The translations under genes were made by a program, and so were the position numbers. The notes beneath the pieces are model-generated. The model saw only the letters and a program-made list of their open reading frames with translations. It was not told the DNA's origin and made no database searches. A stretch of DNA of 25,647 nucleotides from Zygnema cylindricum (Eukaryota; Streptophyta; Zygnematophyceae; Zygnematales; Zygnemataceae): positions 64,001 to 89,647 of the forward strand of contig JBBHKE010001423.1 of NCBI GenBank assembly GCA_037447655.1. The letters are read 5' to 3'. This document shows, one piece after another, positions 1-9,280 of the stretch (the first letter of the stretch is position 1; every line of letters begins with the position of its first letter).

Positions 1-666
1 AACAGAAGTTCATACAGAATATTCCTTACAGGCAAGTAGTGGGAAGCTTAATCTATTTTATGAATTGTACCTGGCAGGATTTAGTTGCGGCTCTAGGAGT
101 GCTGAGTAGAAGTCTAAATGCTCCCACTAAGAAGGTTTGGGAGGCAGCTAAGAGAGTCCTTAGATATTTGATAGGAAATAGGGATCTATAGTTGCATTTG
201 GGTGGGGAGAATACTCACATCACTACTTGGAGTGATGCGAGTTATGGTGATGCTCCGATGAGGAGATGTACTTCTGGATATGTATTATATGTGGGTGATG
301 GGGCTTGCTGTTGGAGTAGCAAATAGCAAAAGGTTATTGCTTAGTCCACCATGGAGGCTGAGTAAATGGCCTAATGCTCTGCTGTAAAAGAATTGATGTT
401 GGTCAAGTCTTTACTTGGTGAGCTTAGTCACCTTAAGAGTGGTGTGCAAATTTTTTTTTGTGATAGCAGGCAGCAATCGCTATTTGTGCCAATCCTAAAC
501 ATCATTTTAAAGCTAAACACATGGACATCAGACTCAGCTTTGTTAGAGAGAAAGTTGAAAAAAAAAAATCAGTTTAGAGAACAGACCAGATAGTGAGATG
601 GTCTGTGCCTTCCCCTAAACTAATTTTCTGCAGGGAGAAGTGCGGTCTGAAATTAAAGATTGACTA
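1..666 (+). pseudogene. Ty1/copia reverse transcriptase C-terminus and RNase H remnant
   Basis: This is the 3' end of a copia polyprotein gene whose upstream part lies left of the window. The reading frame starting at base 3 gives a typical copia segment (PYRQVVGSLIYFM, then VWEAAKRVLRYL). RNase H follows, with WSDASYGDAP, RRCTSGYVLYVGDG and a STMEAE motif. In copia elements RNase H degrades the RNA strand during cDNA synthesis. The frame is broken by several stops (near bases 188, 324, 342, 363 and 371), including one where the conserved EAEY tyrosine codon should be, so the copy is dead. It runs directly into a polypurine tract and an LTR, which fixes its orientation and its place at the 3' end of the element. 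The family assignment is secure from motif order; the exact end of the frame (near 593) is not. Confidence 0.88.
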
Positions 667-680
667 GAAAATAAGGGGAG
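667..680 (+). other. Polypurine tract of plus-strand copia element
   Basis: A purine-rich stretch (GAAAATAAGGGGAG) sits immediately before the TG that opens the LTR. LTR retrotransposons use such a tract to prime plus-strand cDNA. Position and composition fit; function is inferred from the family. Confidence 0.75.
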
Positions 681-1718
681 TGTAGAAATTAATGGTCCAT
701 TTATAGTATTTTCTAGGTCTAATATAGAAAGAAGCCGAGGCAGTCTACCTCTAACTTCTTTCTCCAACTCTCAAACTTGTCGCAGTCACTGAGAAATTGG
801 AGAGGGAGCTAGAGCCATGGCTACCTAGGCTATCCAGAGGTTTACGGGAAATTTATATTAGTTAAAGGGTTTATTTTATCTAAAAGGTATGTGTCGGCCG
901 CAGGATTTGATCCCTGTACCTAGCGGCCGGGAGATAGCAGCTAGTCGGTAGCCTAAGCCGTTAAGTCTACGACTAATGTTACGTAGTATATAGTTTGATA
1001 ATTATTTTAACATGTATGCATAGGATAAATCATTTAACTGTAATTTATTACGGGATACATAGATCCGGTCATGTGTAAAGTACGGATTACGGTACGGACT
1101 GAAAATCAATACCGCGCATTTATTTCTTAATTGAAACGAATGCCGCGCAAGTATTTATTACGGCTAGGATTAAATCGTGATTTAATCAGACGGCACGAAT
1201 TAGCGCCGAGATCGCGGAAGAAGATTTCGGCGGTTTGTGGCCATCACCACATCGGATGACACGTGGCCAAATTACATTGGATCGTGGAATCTCCGAAGAT
1301 TATGGCACCAAATCCGGATATGACATGTGTCGACATTTAGGCCATGTTGTACAATGTCCGTACCTAAAGTACACCGGCAACTGTACTTTTGCGTACGGAA
1401 CTGTATTCTGATTGGTTCCGTACATCAGTAGATAGAGTCTATGAGAGAGATAGGACTTAGAAAAATTAGGAGATTGGACCCTCTCTCCTAGAGAGCTTTA
1501 CAAAAGGTCAACTTTGACCCTCTATAACTTATTGCTCAGGGGAGCAAATGCAGAGATTCTTTTTGCTATCGACTCAAGGGAGTCTTGCCTTCACAAGGGT
1601 AAGTTTGGTCATAGTTTTTGTCTGCCAAGGTGGCAGTTGTTCTTGCTGAAACACAAAGGGGTCAGGGTTATCCTAGAGGCTGTCCACTCTGAGGACTGAT
1701 AGAGGTCTCAGAGTTTGA
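681..1718 (+). repeat. 3' LTR of plus-strand copia element
   Basis: This block of about 1,038 bp starts TGTAGAAATT and is homologous along its whole length to the minus-strand LTR at 5001-6027. By eye they are roughly 80-85% identical with small indels. Homology stops at GAGTTTGA (1718), matching the end of the other LTR (GAGTTTCA) with the terminal CA apparently mutated to GA. Past 1718 the sequence is the RT gene of another element in opposite orientation, so this is a 3' LTR at an insertion boundary. A 61-codon open frame at 1514-1699 has an equivalent in the other LTR, but it lies inside the LTR and is not taken as a gene. Confidence 0.85.
893..965 (-). repeat. tRNA-like segment inside the LTR
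   Basis: On the minus strand this reads as a degenerate tRNA-related sequence: an A-box-like TTAACGGCTTAGGC and, about 45 bases on, a B-box-like GGGATCAAATCC. The homologous segment of the other LTR (5755-5822, plus strand) has the equivalent GGCTAAGGC and GGATCAATCC. It may be an old SINE or tRNA fragment captured by the LTR before the two elements diverged. The boxes are imperfect and no cloverleaf is claimed. Confidence 0.35.
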
Positions 1719-2260
1719 ATCCGGATATATCCATGACCGGTAAGAAACTCATCAAGTTTCTTATTCCACTGTCGAGGCGCCAGTTTCAAACTGTAAAGGG
1801 ATTTAATCAGCCAGCATACCTTACTCTCCTCTCCTTCCTCCACAAATCATTTGGGTTGTCGCATGAAGATCTCCTCTTCCAATTCTCCATGCAAAAAGGC
1901 TGTCTTGATGTCCATCTGGTGCACCTCAATGTCTTCCGCTGCTGCAAGAGTGAGAAGTATGCTGACAAAGGGAAATCTGACCACCAGGGCAAAGGTTTCC
2001 TCATAGTCGGTTCCTTCTTTCTGTGTAAATCCTTTTGCCACTAATCGGGCTTTGTAACACTCAATGGTGTTATCTAGGTTCAGTTTTAATTTGAAAACCC
2101 ACTTACAACCTATTGGTTTTCGGTTAGGTGGACAATCCACCAACTCTTAAGTATCGGCTGCCATAATTGAGGCCATCTCCTTATTGATGGCTGTCTTCCA
2201 CCGGTTCCTTTCTGGACAAGTTATCGCCTCTCCATAAGTTTGAGGTTCATCTTGATGAGA
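1719..2260 (-). pseudogene. Ty1/copia reverse transcriptase, N-terminal half
   Basis: On the minus strand this begins with EPQTYGEAI and W-x-x-A-I-x-x-E-M, the usual opening of copia RT. It continues through GCKWVFKLKLN, KARLVAKGFTQKEG and the catalytic-Asp motif QMDIKTAFLHGELEEEI, then SLYSLKLAPRQWNKK, and breaks off at GHGYIRI. The YxDD catalytic motif would lie further downstream and is absent from this side of the junction. A TGA replaces Gly in the usual KGF motif (near 1843) and a TAA lies near 2145, so it is a pseudogene. The assignment rests on motif order and is firm. Confidence 0.9.
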
Positions 2261-2293
2261 TAGTTTTATTACCTTGTTATTAATTTGTTTTTC

Positions 2294-2617
2294 TTAGAAT
2301 CTTTTGCTACTTCTCCTTCCCCCCTCAAAATCTGTGGACGGAATAGATGGTTCTCGTGGGTTCTTTCGAACAATCTCGGCTTCTCCCATATCCCTTGATT
2401 CCGAAGCAATTTCCATCACGTCTTCCGCTTCGGGTAGAGTTGTCGATAGAGTTTCCGCAGCCGAGTCCTTTTCGGTCTTATTTGTATCTTCAAGAATGTC
2501 ATCTTCTCTAAAACCTGGATAGTTAGGGAGCTCAAAGTTATCGGAATTTTCTGACTCAAATCTGATTTTTAGTGACTTTGTATATTTGAAGGGATCCATA
2601 GACTTTCCTTCATCCAT
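2294..2617 (-). pseudogene. Copia integrase-RT linker region
   Basis: This 107-codon open stretch lies between integrase and RT of the minus-strand element. It is acidic and rich in Ser, Glu and Asp, ending in a basic GGRRSSKRF segment. Copia polyproteins usually have such a poorly conserved, charged linker, often with an RRS-type basic patch before RT. No domain is recognisable. Position, not sequence similarity, supports the call. Confidence 0.5.
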
Positions 2618-2825
2618 AACTACTAGATGCTTTACTAAGATTATATCTTCCCTTTTTTATATCATAAACTCTATATCTTTTAACATCCTCATCATATCCT
2701 AATAAGTATCCCGGTTTTCCTTTATGATCTAGCTTCCAATTAGACCGATCTGTATCTAGACTGAATACTTGACTGCCAAAAACCTTTAAGTAAGATATGT
2801 CTTGTATTCGACTGGTCCATCTCTC

Positions 2826-3475
2826 TTAAGGTGTTTGATCTTTTATAGCTGAGGTAAGAACTCTATTTTTGAGGTAATTAGCGCAGTTCATTGCTTTTTC
2901 CCAGAACCTTTTTCCTATCTTCTTATCCGACAACATAATTCTAGCACTATCACTTAGTGTCTTATATAATTGCTCAGCTACCCCATTCTGTTCCGGGTAT
3001 TCTGCAACTGTCTTTTGGTGTTGGACCCCATCTTCCCTCAGAAAATCCTCAAACTGGTTAGAAGTATACTCTCCACCATTGTCACTCTTTATTCTCTTGA
3101 TTGGAGTTTCATGAAGTTTTTTGCTCCATGCTTTATATTGTCTAAAACAATCCTGAGCTTCCGACTTGTTTTTCAAAAAATACACTCGGGAATACCGAGA
3201 CCAATCATCAGTGATAGTCATCATAAATCTCTTCCCCCCCGGTGAGGGCACTTTAGCTGGTCCCCAAATATCTGTGTGTACTAGATCTAGAATTTTTTCC
3301 CCTTTATAGGTGGTTGTTTTAGGAAAGGGTAATCTGTGTGTTTACCTTGAGCACATCCACTACAATCACTTATATCATCACTCTCACTGAACTGAATCCC
3401 TTCCACCACACCCATCTTTTTCATCTCTCTTAACTTATCTAGATTCACATGCCCAAGCCTCTTATGCCACATCAT
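2826..3475 (-). pseudogene. Ty1/copia integrase (GAG-pre-integrase and rve core)
   Basis: The 5' part (3475-3287) has WHKRLGHVN followed by CSGCAQGK, the H-H-C-C zinc-binding domain that precedes copia integrases. A frameshift near 3287 then moves the frame to the catalytic core. There the three acidic residues of the DDE triad are visible: Asp in HTDIWGP, Asp in KSDNGGEYTS and Glu in EQNGVAE. The core frame ends at a TAA at 2826, where related proteins continue with an ERW-type motif. Integrase joins element cDNA to the host chromosome. With the frameshift and stops this copy is inactive. Confidence 0.9.
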
Positions 3476-3599
3476 AATTTCATGAACACCACTTTAATAA
3501 AGTTTCTTCGTTTCATTACTTAAGATCAGCCTAAACATCCCATGGCTACCTTTCTCAGCAATGAAATAGACATCCTCCTCAAAACTAGCAGTAAAGACT

Positions 3600-3868
3600 C
3601 CTTCCCTACTGGTAGTGAAAAAACCCTTATCATCTAATATAGATGTAGAAATAAGGTTTTTGTTCAGCTACGGAATAAACAATACATCGGAGAATGTTAA
3701 TATGGATGTCTTTCCTTCTACTAACACTTTCACATCTACCAATCCTACAAGAGTAGTGGTGACTATCCTCCCATCCCCGTACTCTATCTCTACGGTGGGA
3801 ATCTTTCTTATCTTATTGAACAGGTGCCTATCCTTACACATGTGCATGGAGGCACCTGAATCTATAAT
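3600..3868 (-). pseudogene. Copia aspartic protease remnant
   Basis: Directly after the gag stop codon the same minus-strand frame gives IIDSGASMHMC, the active-site motif (D-S-G-A) of the copia aspartic protease, then VLFIP-stop-LNKNLIS, the conserved VLxxPxLxxNLIS signature interrupted by a TAG near 3666. The protease cuts the polyprotein. The TAG at 3869 between gag and protease could be read as a gag stop, but the other stops make decay the simpler reading. Confidence 0.75.
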
Positions 3869-4996
3869 CTAGCCTGCTTCACCTTTCAATCCACCGTAAA
3901 CACATTTCTGCCTTCGTGGAATTTTAACCTCATTTTTCGCCTCCAACTCCTCATCCAAAAGGAGCTCATCGTCCTCGTCCTCGGATTCTGCCTCAAGTAC
4001 CTGTGTGACAAGGGCCTTTTTCTTTCTTCTCGGGGTACCACCGGTCTGCCCCTCCTTTAACCGAAGCTTGGTTAGATTAGTGCACTCTGCCATATAGTGC
4101 CCCGGTTTGTTACAAAAATGACATAAACCTTTGGGAGCCCTTGGTTCGAACTCGTCAACCTCATTATTCTGCTCCCTCCCCCTATAGATTCCGACCGGTT
4201 TCCGTGAATCCTTGTTCCTCCAATCGGTCGCTGTTGCCAAGGCTTGGCCACTCTTTCCTCCCCTTCGGATCTCAATCGTATTCTCTCGAACGAGAATCAT
4301 CCCTACCACTGAGTTCCATATCCACCTTGAGTCCGGCAAGTCCTGCACACGGTTGACTATGTTCTCGAACTCATCAGGTAACTTCATCAGTAAACAGTTA
4401 ACCTTTTCTTTTTCACTAAAAACTTTTCCCGCACTCTCTAGCTCCATGAAGAGTGTAGCAAACTCATTGCAAAAATCCAACATATTTCCCCCTTTGTATA
4501 CATACTCGTTAACTTTCTGATCAGCCAACTGTTGTTGCTGAATCGTACCACTTCGGTACATCTCTATGAGAGCCATCCAAAGATCGGATGCCCTTTCTAC
4601 CTGCAAATGAGGACATGCAAGTCCTTGAGTGAGATGGCGTAGGATGAAGTGCTTTGCCGCCATATTGTTGAAGTCCCAGGTTTCAGTATCATCTCCTCGT
4701 TCGTCGGAATAGGTGACATGAATGCCGAACCAGTTGCTATTTGTGTGGTCGCCTCCTTCTCCTTTCCTTTGTCCACCACCTCTCCTTCTTTTGTTTCCTC
4801 CGTTGAAGGTGAATCCTCTTTCCTGGTGAATCTGCTTCCTCCAAACCCGGGAGGAATTCGAAGACTTGATGGACGCCTCAATCATCCACTCACTATCCCC
4901 CAAAACCTTTTTTTCGCATAAAGCTCCTATCATCATACTTTCCCTGTATATGAAGCCAGTTCCATTAAAGATTGGTACCCTAGAGGGTGGGCCCAT
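3869..4996 (-). pseudogene. Copia gag (capsid/nucleocapsid) region
   Basis: The open frame extends up to an ATG at 5215, but codons before 4996 fall in the LTR and primer site. The ATG at 4996 starts MGPPSRVPIFNGTGF, where the IFNG segment resembles the opening of copia gag proteins. Further on are W-x-x-x-x-x-AKHFILRHL, LLMKLPDEFENIV (the usual gag helix before nucleocapsid) and the zinc knuckle CHFCNKPGHYMAEC (C-x2-C-x4-H-x4-C). The tail is acidic and ends at a TAG at 3869. The length of about 375 residues is normal for gag-nucleocapsid. Residues after IFNG are diverged and contain a Gly/Arg-rich patch (FNGGNKRRRGGGQRKGEGG) unusual for the family, possibly a simple-repeat expansion. Confidence 0.8.
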
Positions 4997-4999
4997 AAC
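4986..4999 (-). other. Primer binding site matching anticodon half of initiator tRNA-Met
   Basis: Just inside the LTR end the minus strand reads GTTATGGGCCCACC. As I know plant initiator tRNA-Met, this 14-mer is a perfect complement to its anticodon-stem/loop stretch (GGUGGGCCCAUAAC). Drosophila copia and yeast Ty5 prime from this internal region. Most plant copia elements instead use the tRNA 3' end (site beginning TGGTATCAGAG). The ATG inside the site is in frame with gag. Confidence 0.65.
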
Positions 5000-5000
5000 T

Positions 5001-6027
5001 TGAAACTCTGAGACCTCCATAAGTGTTAGAGTTGACAGCTTCCAAGAAGCCTCTAGGATAATCTTGACCCCTTTGTGTTTCAGCAAAAAGAACTGCCACC
5101 CTAGCAGATAAAAACTCTGACCACCTGCACCCCTGTGAAGGCAAGACTCCCCTGAGTCGATAACAAAAAGAATCTCTGAATTTGCTCCCTTGAGTAGTAA
5201 GTTATGGAGGGTCAAAGTTGACCTTTTGTACAGAAGCTATCTTCTAATTTTTCTAAGTCTTATCTCTCTCACAGACTCTATCTACTGATGTACTTAACCA
5301 ATCAAATTACATTTCCGTACGCAAAAGTACAGCTGCAGGTGTACTTTATGTGCGGACACTGTTCAACATGGCCTAAATGTCCACACGTGGTATGTTCGGA
5401 TTCGCTCCTTTAATCCTCGGAGATGCCGCGCTCCAATGTAACATCGCCACGTGTCATCCGATGTGGCTATGCCCACAAACCGCCAAATTCTTCTTCCGCG
5501 ATCTCTGCGCTAATTCTGGCCGTCCGATTAAACTCGCATTTGATCGTAGCCGTAATAAATACATGCGCGGAATTTGTTTCGCTTACGAAATCAATGCGCG
5601 GTATTGATTTCTTATCCGTACCGCAATTCGTACTTTTACACTACCATATCGATGTATCCCGTTAACAGTTATAGTTAATTGATTTATCCTATGTGTACAT
5701 GTTTAAATCATTATCGTACTATATACTATGTAACACTACTTCTAGACTTAACGGCTAAGGCTACCGGCTATCTACACTCTGACGGCCGGCAGGTACCAGG
5801 ATCAATCCTGTCGCCGGCACATAACATTTAGTAAATAATCCCCTAACCAATATAAATTTCCCTTAAACCTCAGGATAGCCTAGGTAGCCATGGCTCTAGC
5901 TTCCTCTCCAATGTCTCAGTGACTGCGACAAGTTTGAGAGTTGGAGAGAGAAGTTAGAGGTAGACTGCCTCGGCTTCTTTATTTCTATTCAGACCTAGAA
6001 AATACTTAAAAACCATTAATTTCTACA
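5001..6027 (-). repeat. 5' LTR of minus-strand copia element
   Basis: Read on the minus strand, this block of about 1,027 bp begins TGTAGAAATT at 6027 and ends GAGTTTCA at 5001, with TG...CA ends, followed by the primer site and gag. It aligns throughout with the plus-strand LTR at 681-1718. Conserved internal blocks include the sequence around CCATGGCTACCTAGGC (near 5882-5897) and a GTAC-rich stretch near 5288-5347. The right-hand flank starts ACCAT at 6028; the matching target-site duplicate would be left of the window. Confidence 0.87.
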
Positions 6028-7094
6028 ACCATGTGTGTAAAGGTGGTACATTATTTAACGACTTGATTGCATGGACGACCCTTGAACGCATAACGGTTGT
6101 GAACAGCCAAATTGTTAACGTGGATTATTTCGGTAATGTACAATAAGATACCTTTTGGGAAATTTGACGATTCAAAAAATTTCATAGAAACAAAGTTAAC
6201 GAACGTTCTATATTTGCCGACCGGTTCAGTAAATACATGTATGACATTTTTTTCCGTATTGTGTTTAACGGAAATACGATAGTAAAGAAAAACCAAATTA
6301 AATACACTACTGCATGGAAACGTACAATTGTCGGCGATAATTATCGAACCACTACTATCGCATTAAAAAATTCATGTTATCAGTTTTTTTAATCGTGATT
6401 ACAGCGTTTCCGATATATATTATGCCAATACATCGATTATCGTTTGGTCGGAAAAAAGTCGTGTTAGTTATCGACAATTGGATTTTGATACACAACACTA
6501 CTAACAACCCTAAAATCCCTTTAAAGACCCTTAAAAGTACGAAAATATAGGAACATTGTATGTAAATGTAAGACAAGTGGGAGAAAATGAGAGAAAGACA
6601 TAAAGTTATGAGAGAAAATCAAAAAGAGACATAAAATTATGAGAGACAAAAGAGAAATGAGATAGTATAAAAATGAGGGAAAATGAGAAAGAGACATCAA
6701 ATTATGAATGTAGGTAGAAAAATCCAGGGTCAAAACAAATGATGAATCAATGTTGTAATTTTTTTTCTTTGAGATAAAATGTATTAAAAATGATGATAAC
6801 TTAGGTACCTTTAACATACGTTAGAACACTCTATTCTATTTTTTTAGTTTTATGTTGTAATAGGTAGTTTTAGGTATTTGTACTAAAATATACGGGAATG
6901 TACAAAAATGTAATCTAACATCCATAACATTCCCCCTTTAATAACCCTAAAAAGTACGAAAACATACGGACTTTGTGCGTCGAAATTACACAAAAAATTT
7001 ACGGGTACAAAGTCGAATACGCATTTTATCAACGCTTCATAATCATTTGATGTGTATTGTACCTAGTATTTGTGCGTCTGATACGTGCGTAATG
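6028..7094. other. AT-rich intergenic DNA, no gene seen
   Basis: Open frames here are short and have no recognisable motif. The only structure I see is a degenerate GA-rich repeat at 6578-6712, listed separately. Confidence 0.6.
6578..6712 (+). repeat. Degenerate GAGAAAATGAG...GACATAAAATTAT repeat
   Basis: About three imperfect copies of a unit of roughly 30-45 bases recur: GAGAAAATGAGA-type sequence followed by AAAGAGACATAAAATTAT. Spacing varies between copies, so it is an old, eroded tandem repeat. Confidence 0.6.
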
Positions 7095-8131
7095 TTAGAA
7101 TTGAACAACTATGGTGTCAACACAAAAAACCACAATCATATTTGACTCATAATAATAAAGACATGTAAAAAACTACGGACTTGTTCTCACATGTCTGAAC
7201 GTCAACTATGTGAATACGGGTTGTAGCGGCTACTAGTGTTGTGTATCAGATACAAAATTAACGTGATAAATTCAATATTCAACAATTGAATATCGAACGG
7301 TCAAAGGGCTCAATACATCGCTCTGGGACCAACAAAATTTATCACTATGCATTTGGTTGGAGAAGGGGGTCCGCGCGGATTTAGTACGTTACATAACAAG
7401 GTAAACTGTATGTTGAATCGTAAAATGAAATCGTACCCTTCTCACCCCCTTTTCCACTGAGCGCGCAGAGGGGGGGGGGGGGTTTTGAAAAAAAATGTGA
7501 TCTAAGGTCACTTTGATATATTGCGATTAAAATATATCAAATCATCGGTCTATATATCGGATAAACATCGCGATATTGAGCTTTTCGATGTATCAAAACG
7601 ATATATTAATTTTTGGTTACTCAAAATTAGGTACATATAGAATATCGGCAGCGGGCCTTCGATACACAACACTACTGTAGTAATATTCGAATTGAACAAC
7701 TATGGTGTCAACACAGAAAAACACACTCATATTCGACTTAGTAGCGGCTGCGTATCCGAATTATTAATGTTGGGTATTGGGTAAAAATCATATCGCGATA
7801 ATCTTGATATTTGATATATCGATTATCGATCGGTCAAGATCCTCAATAAATCGTACCGGGACCAACATAAATTATCGCGATATATTTGGTAAAGGTGGGT
7901 GTCGTACGGAAAACGCCCCCACCCACACTGAGCACGTGCTACCCGGGAGGGGGGGGTGTCTTTTTGAAAAAAAATAGAAAAATATAAAAAACAATAATAA
8001 ATATGTATATATCTCTGAAATATAGCTATATTTAGCTTCTCTATATATCAAGGCGATATATCGGTTATCGGGTACCTAAAATTCGCTACATACAGAATAT
8101 CGGCAAGAGGTCCTCGATACCCAGCACTAAT
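7095..8131 (+). repeat. Diverged tandem duplication (about 0.45-0.6 kb units)
   Basis: Unit 1 (7095-7683) and unit 2 (7684-8131) share ordered landmarks: GAATTGAACAACTATGGTGT at the start, then a CGGTCAA...GGGACCAACA block (about 7298 and 7836), a G-run followed by TTTTGAAAAAAAAT (7470-7500 and 7950-7972), and an ATAGAATATCGGCA or ACAGAATATCGGCA block with a GATACACAACACTA-like sequence near the ends. Unit 1 carries a run of 13 G at 7470-7482. No coding capacity is apparent. It may be part of a longer dispersed or satellite-like repeat. Confidence 0.7.
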
Positions 8132-8975
8132 AATCGTTTTGATATCGGAATAAGAGTTATCAACTCTAATAACGATGAGCCGTTTAGTGAGATGATCGGA
8201 TGTACCGAGAAAAACTTTTGCAAAGATTCAAAGCAGGATTCGAATCGACGCCGTCGATGAAAACTTCATGAATCTCTAGATTACGAACGAACCAGAGTCG
8301 ATAGCCTATACCTTAATTCAAAAGTAGGCGTTTTTATGGTAGGCCTTTGGTAGGTGCACAAAACTTGGCACTAAATTCGCGTAGAGTAGGCATACTGTAT
8401 GGGTGTCGGCTGTGGACACTCTTGTAAGGACGTACGAATCTGACGTATGATCATAGTTCAACGCACGCTGACGGACGGAATTTTTTAGCGAACTAAAACA
8501 CGAGGACTTTCAAATTTGCAGACGCTAATATGACGGATAGTCCTTTCGTAAGTTGTCTTATGGGCTTTTCATGTGATCTTTTTAGATCGCTACTTTAATC
8601 AGCGACCGTCCGATCGTATGAATTTGACGGTTTAAAAACGTTTTACCTCAAAACTCATAGAAATTTTTTTTTTTCCGATTTTTTTTCAAAATTTAGACAT
8701 GACGTTTAATTCTCTATATATCGATGTGCAACTCAACCCTGTAACTATTTTTTTTCATTTTCGACCAATACAATATGGGTCTTAATGGCATATTGTATGT
8801 TTTGCATACAATATGCATATTGTATGGGCCTACTTTCACATACTTTTGAACTATGGCCTATACCATAGTTGTTCACGGCGTTTCGTGCGAACGATTTAAT
8901 CGCGACGAATTATACGTAACAAACGCATTGAACCTTTTGAAAAAATCGTTAAAATCGTTAATGAATTTTCTTTCG
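8132..8975. other. Intergenic DNA with AT-rich palindromes, no gene seen
   Basis: No convincing reading frame. At 8789-8826 CATATTGTATG occurs three times in alternating orientation, the last two forming a perfect 22-bp palindrome (8805-8826). A second palindrome centred on GGCC/TAT lies near 8851-8872 (AACTATGG...CCATAGTT). Confidence 0.55.
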
Positions 8976-9280
8976 TACAATTCCGTACATGTAAAAGAAA
9001 TTGAGTTTTACATATAACGCAGTTTGTACATTGTCCGTACAGTTCCCGTCTCTTTTCATGATAGTCCGTACAATTTTGCTACAATTCCGTACGTTTCCTG
9101 TTAAATTTCTGTTCAGTTTACCGGACAGAAAGTACTACGAAGTGCAACGTATCTTTTAGTCAAATTCCGTACTTTTTTGGTACAAAACCGTACAGTTACT
9201 GTACATACCGTACAGTTACTGTACATACCGTACAGTTTATGTAAATTATCCGTTCAGTTTACCGGACAGAAAGTACATCG
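8976..9280 (+). repeat. GTAC/CCGTAC-dense array with 20-bp tandem repeats
   Basis: I count about 15 GTAC tetramers in roughly 300 bases, eight of them as CCGTAC. A 20-bp unit (CCGTACAGTTACTGTACATA) repeats at about 9188-9240. A separate block, GTTCAGTTTACCGGACAGAA, occurs twice (about 9113 and 9254). GTAC is the core of plant SBP-box binding sites (consensus TNCGTACAA), and TCCGTACAA occurs near 9065. A regulatory role is speculative because GTAC is also frequent elsewhere in the window. Confidence 0.5.

Larger units (their letters stand above)
1719..6027 (-). mobile_element. Ty1/copia retrotransposon, truncated, opposite orientation
   Basis: Reading leftward from 6027, the order is 5' LTR, primer binding site, gag with zinc knuckle, protease, GAG-pre-integrase, integrase core, linker, and the N-terminal half of RT. 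Integrase before RT identifies Ty1/copia. The element is cut at 1718/1719 by the LTR of a related plus-strand element. The rest of RT, RNase H and the 3' LTR should lie left of the window on the far side of that insertion. In-frame stops occur at the gag/protease junction (3869), within protease (near 3666), after the integrase core (2826) and in RT (near 1843). A frameshift lies near 3287. It cannot encode a working polyprotein. Confidence 0.9.

Noticed and set aside
1514-1699. 61-codon frame, with an equivalent in the other LTR, as a small retroelement gene
   Set aside because: It lies within the LTR in both copies and is not conserved as a complete frame: in one copy it is simply the open extension upstream of gag.
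681-1718. RNase H-LTR order followed by an inverted RT, read as autointegration or a one-LTR circle
   Set aside because: That reading needed the LTR to end near 1695 with a primer site after it. Placing the LTR end at 1718, from the sister element's primer site, explains the junction as a simple nested insertion.
8236-8265. GATTCGAATC resembling a tRNA T-loop
   Set aside because: The flanking stem does not pair and no A box or acceptor stem is found on either strand at tRNA spacing.
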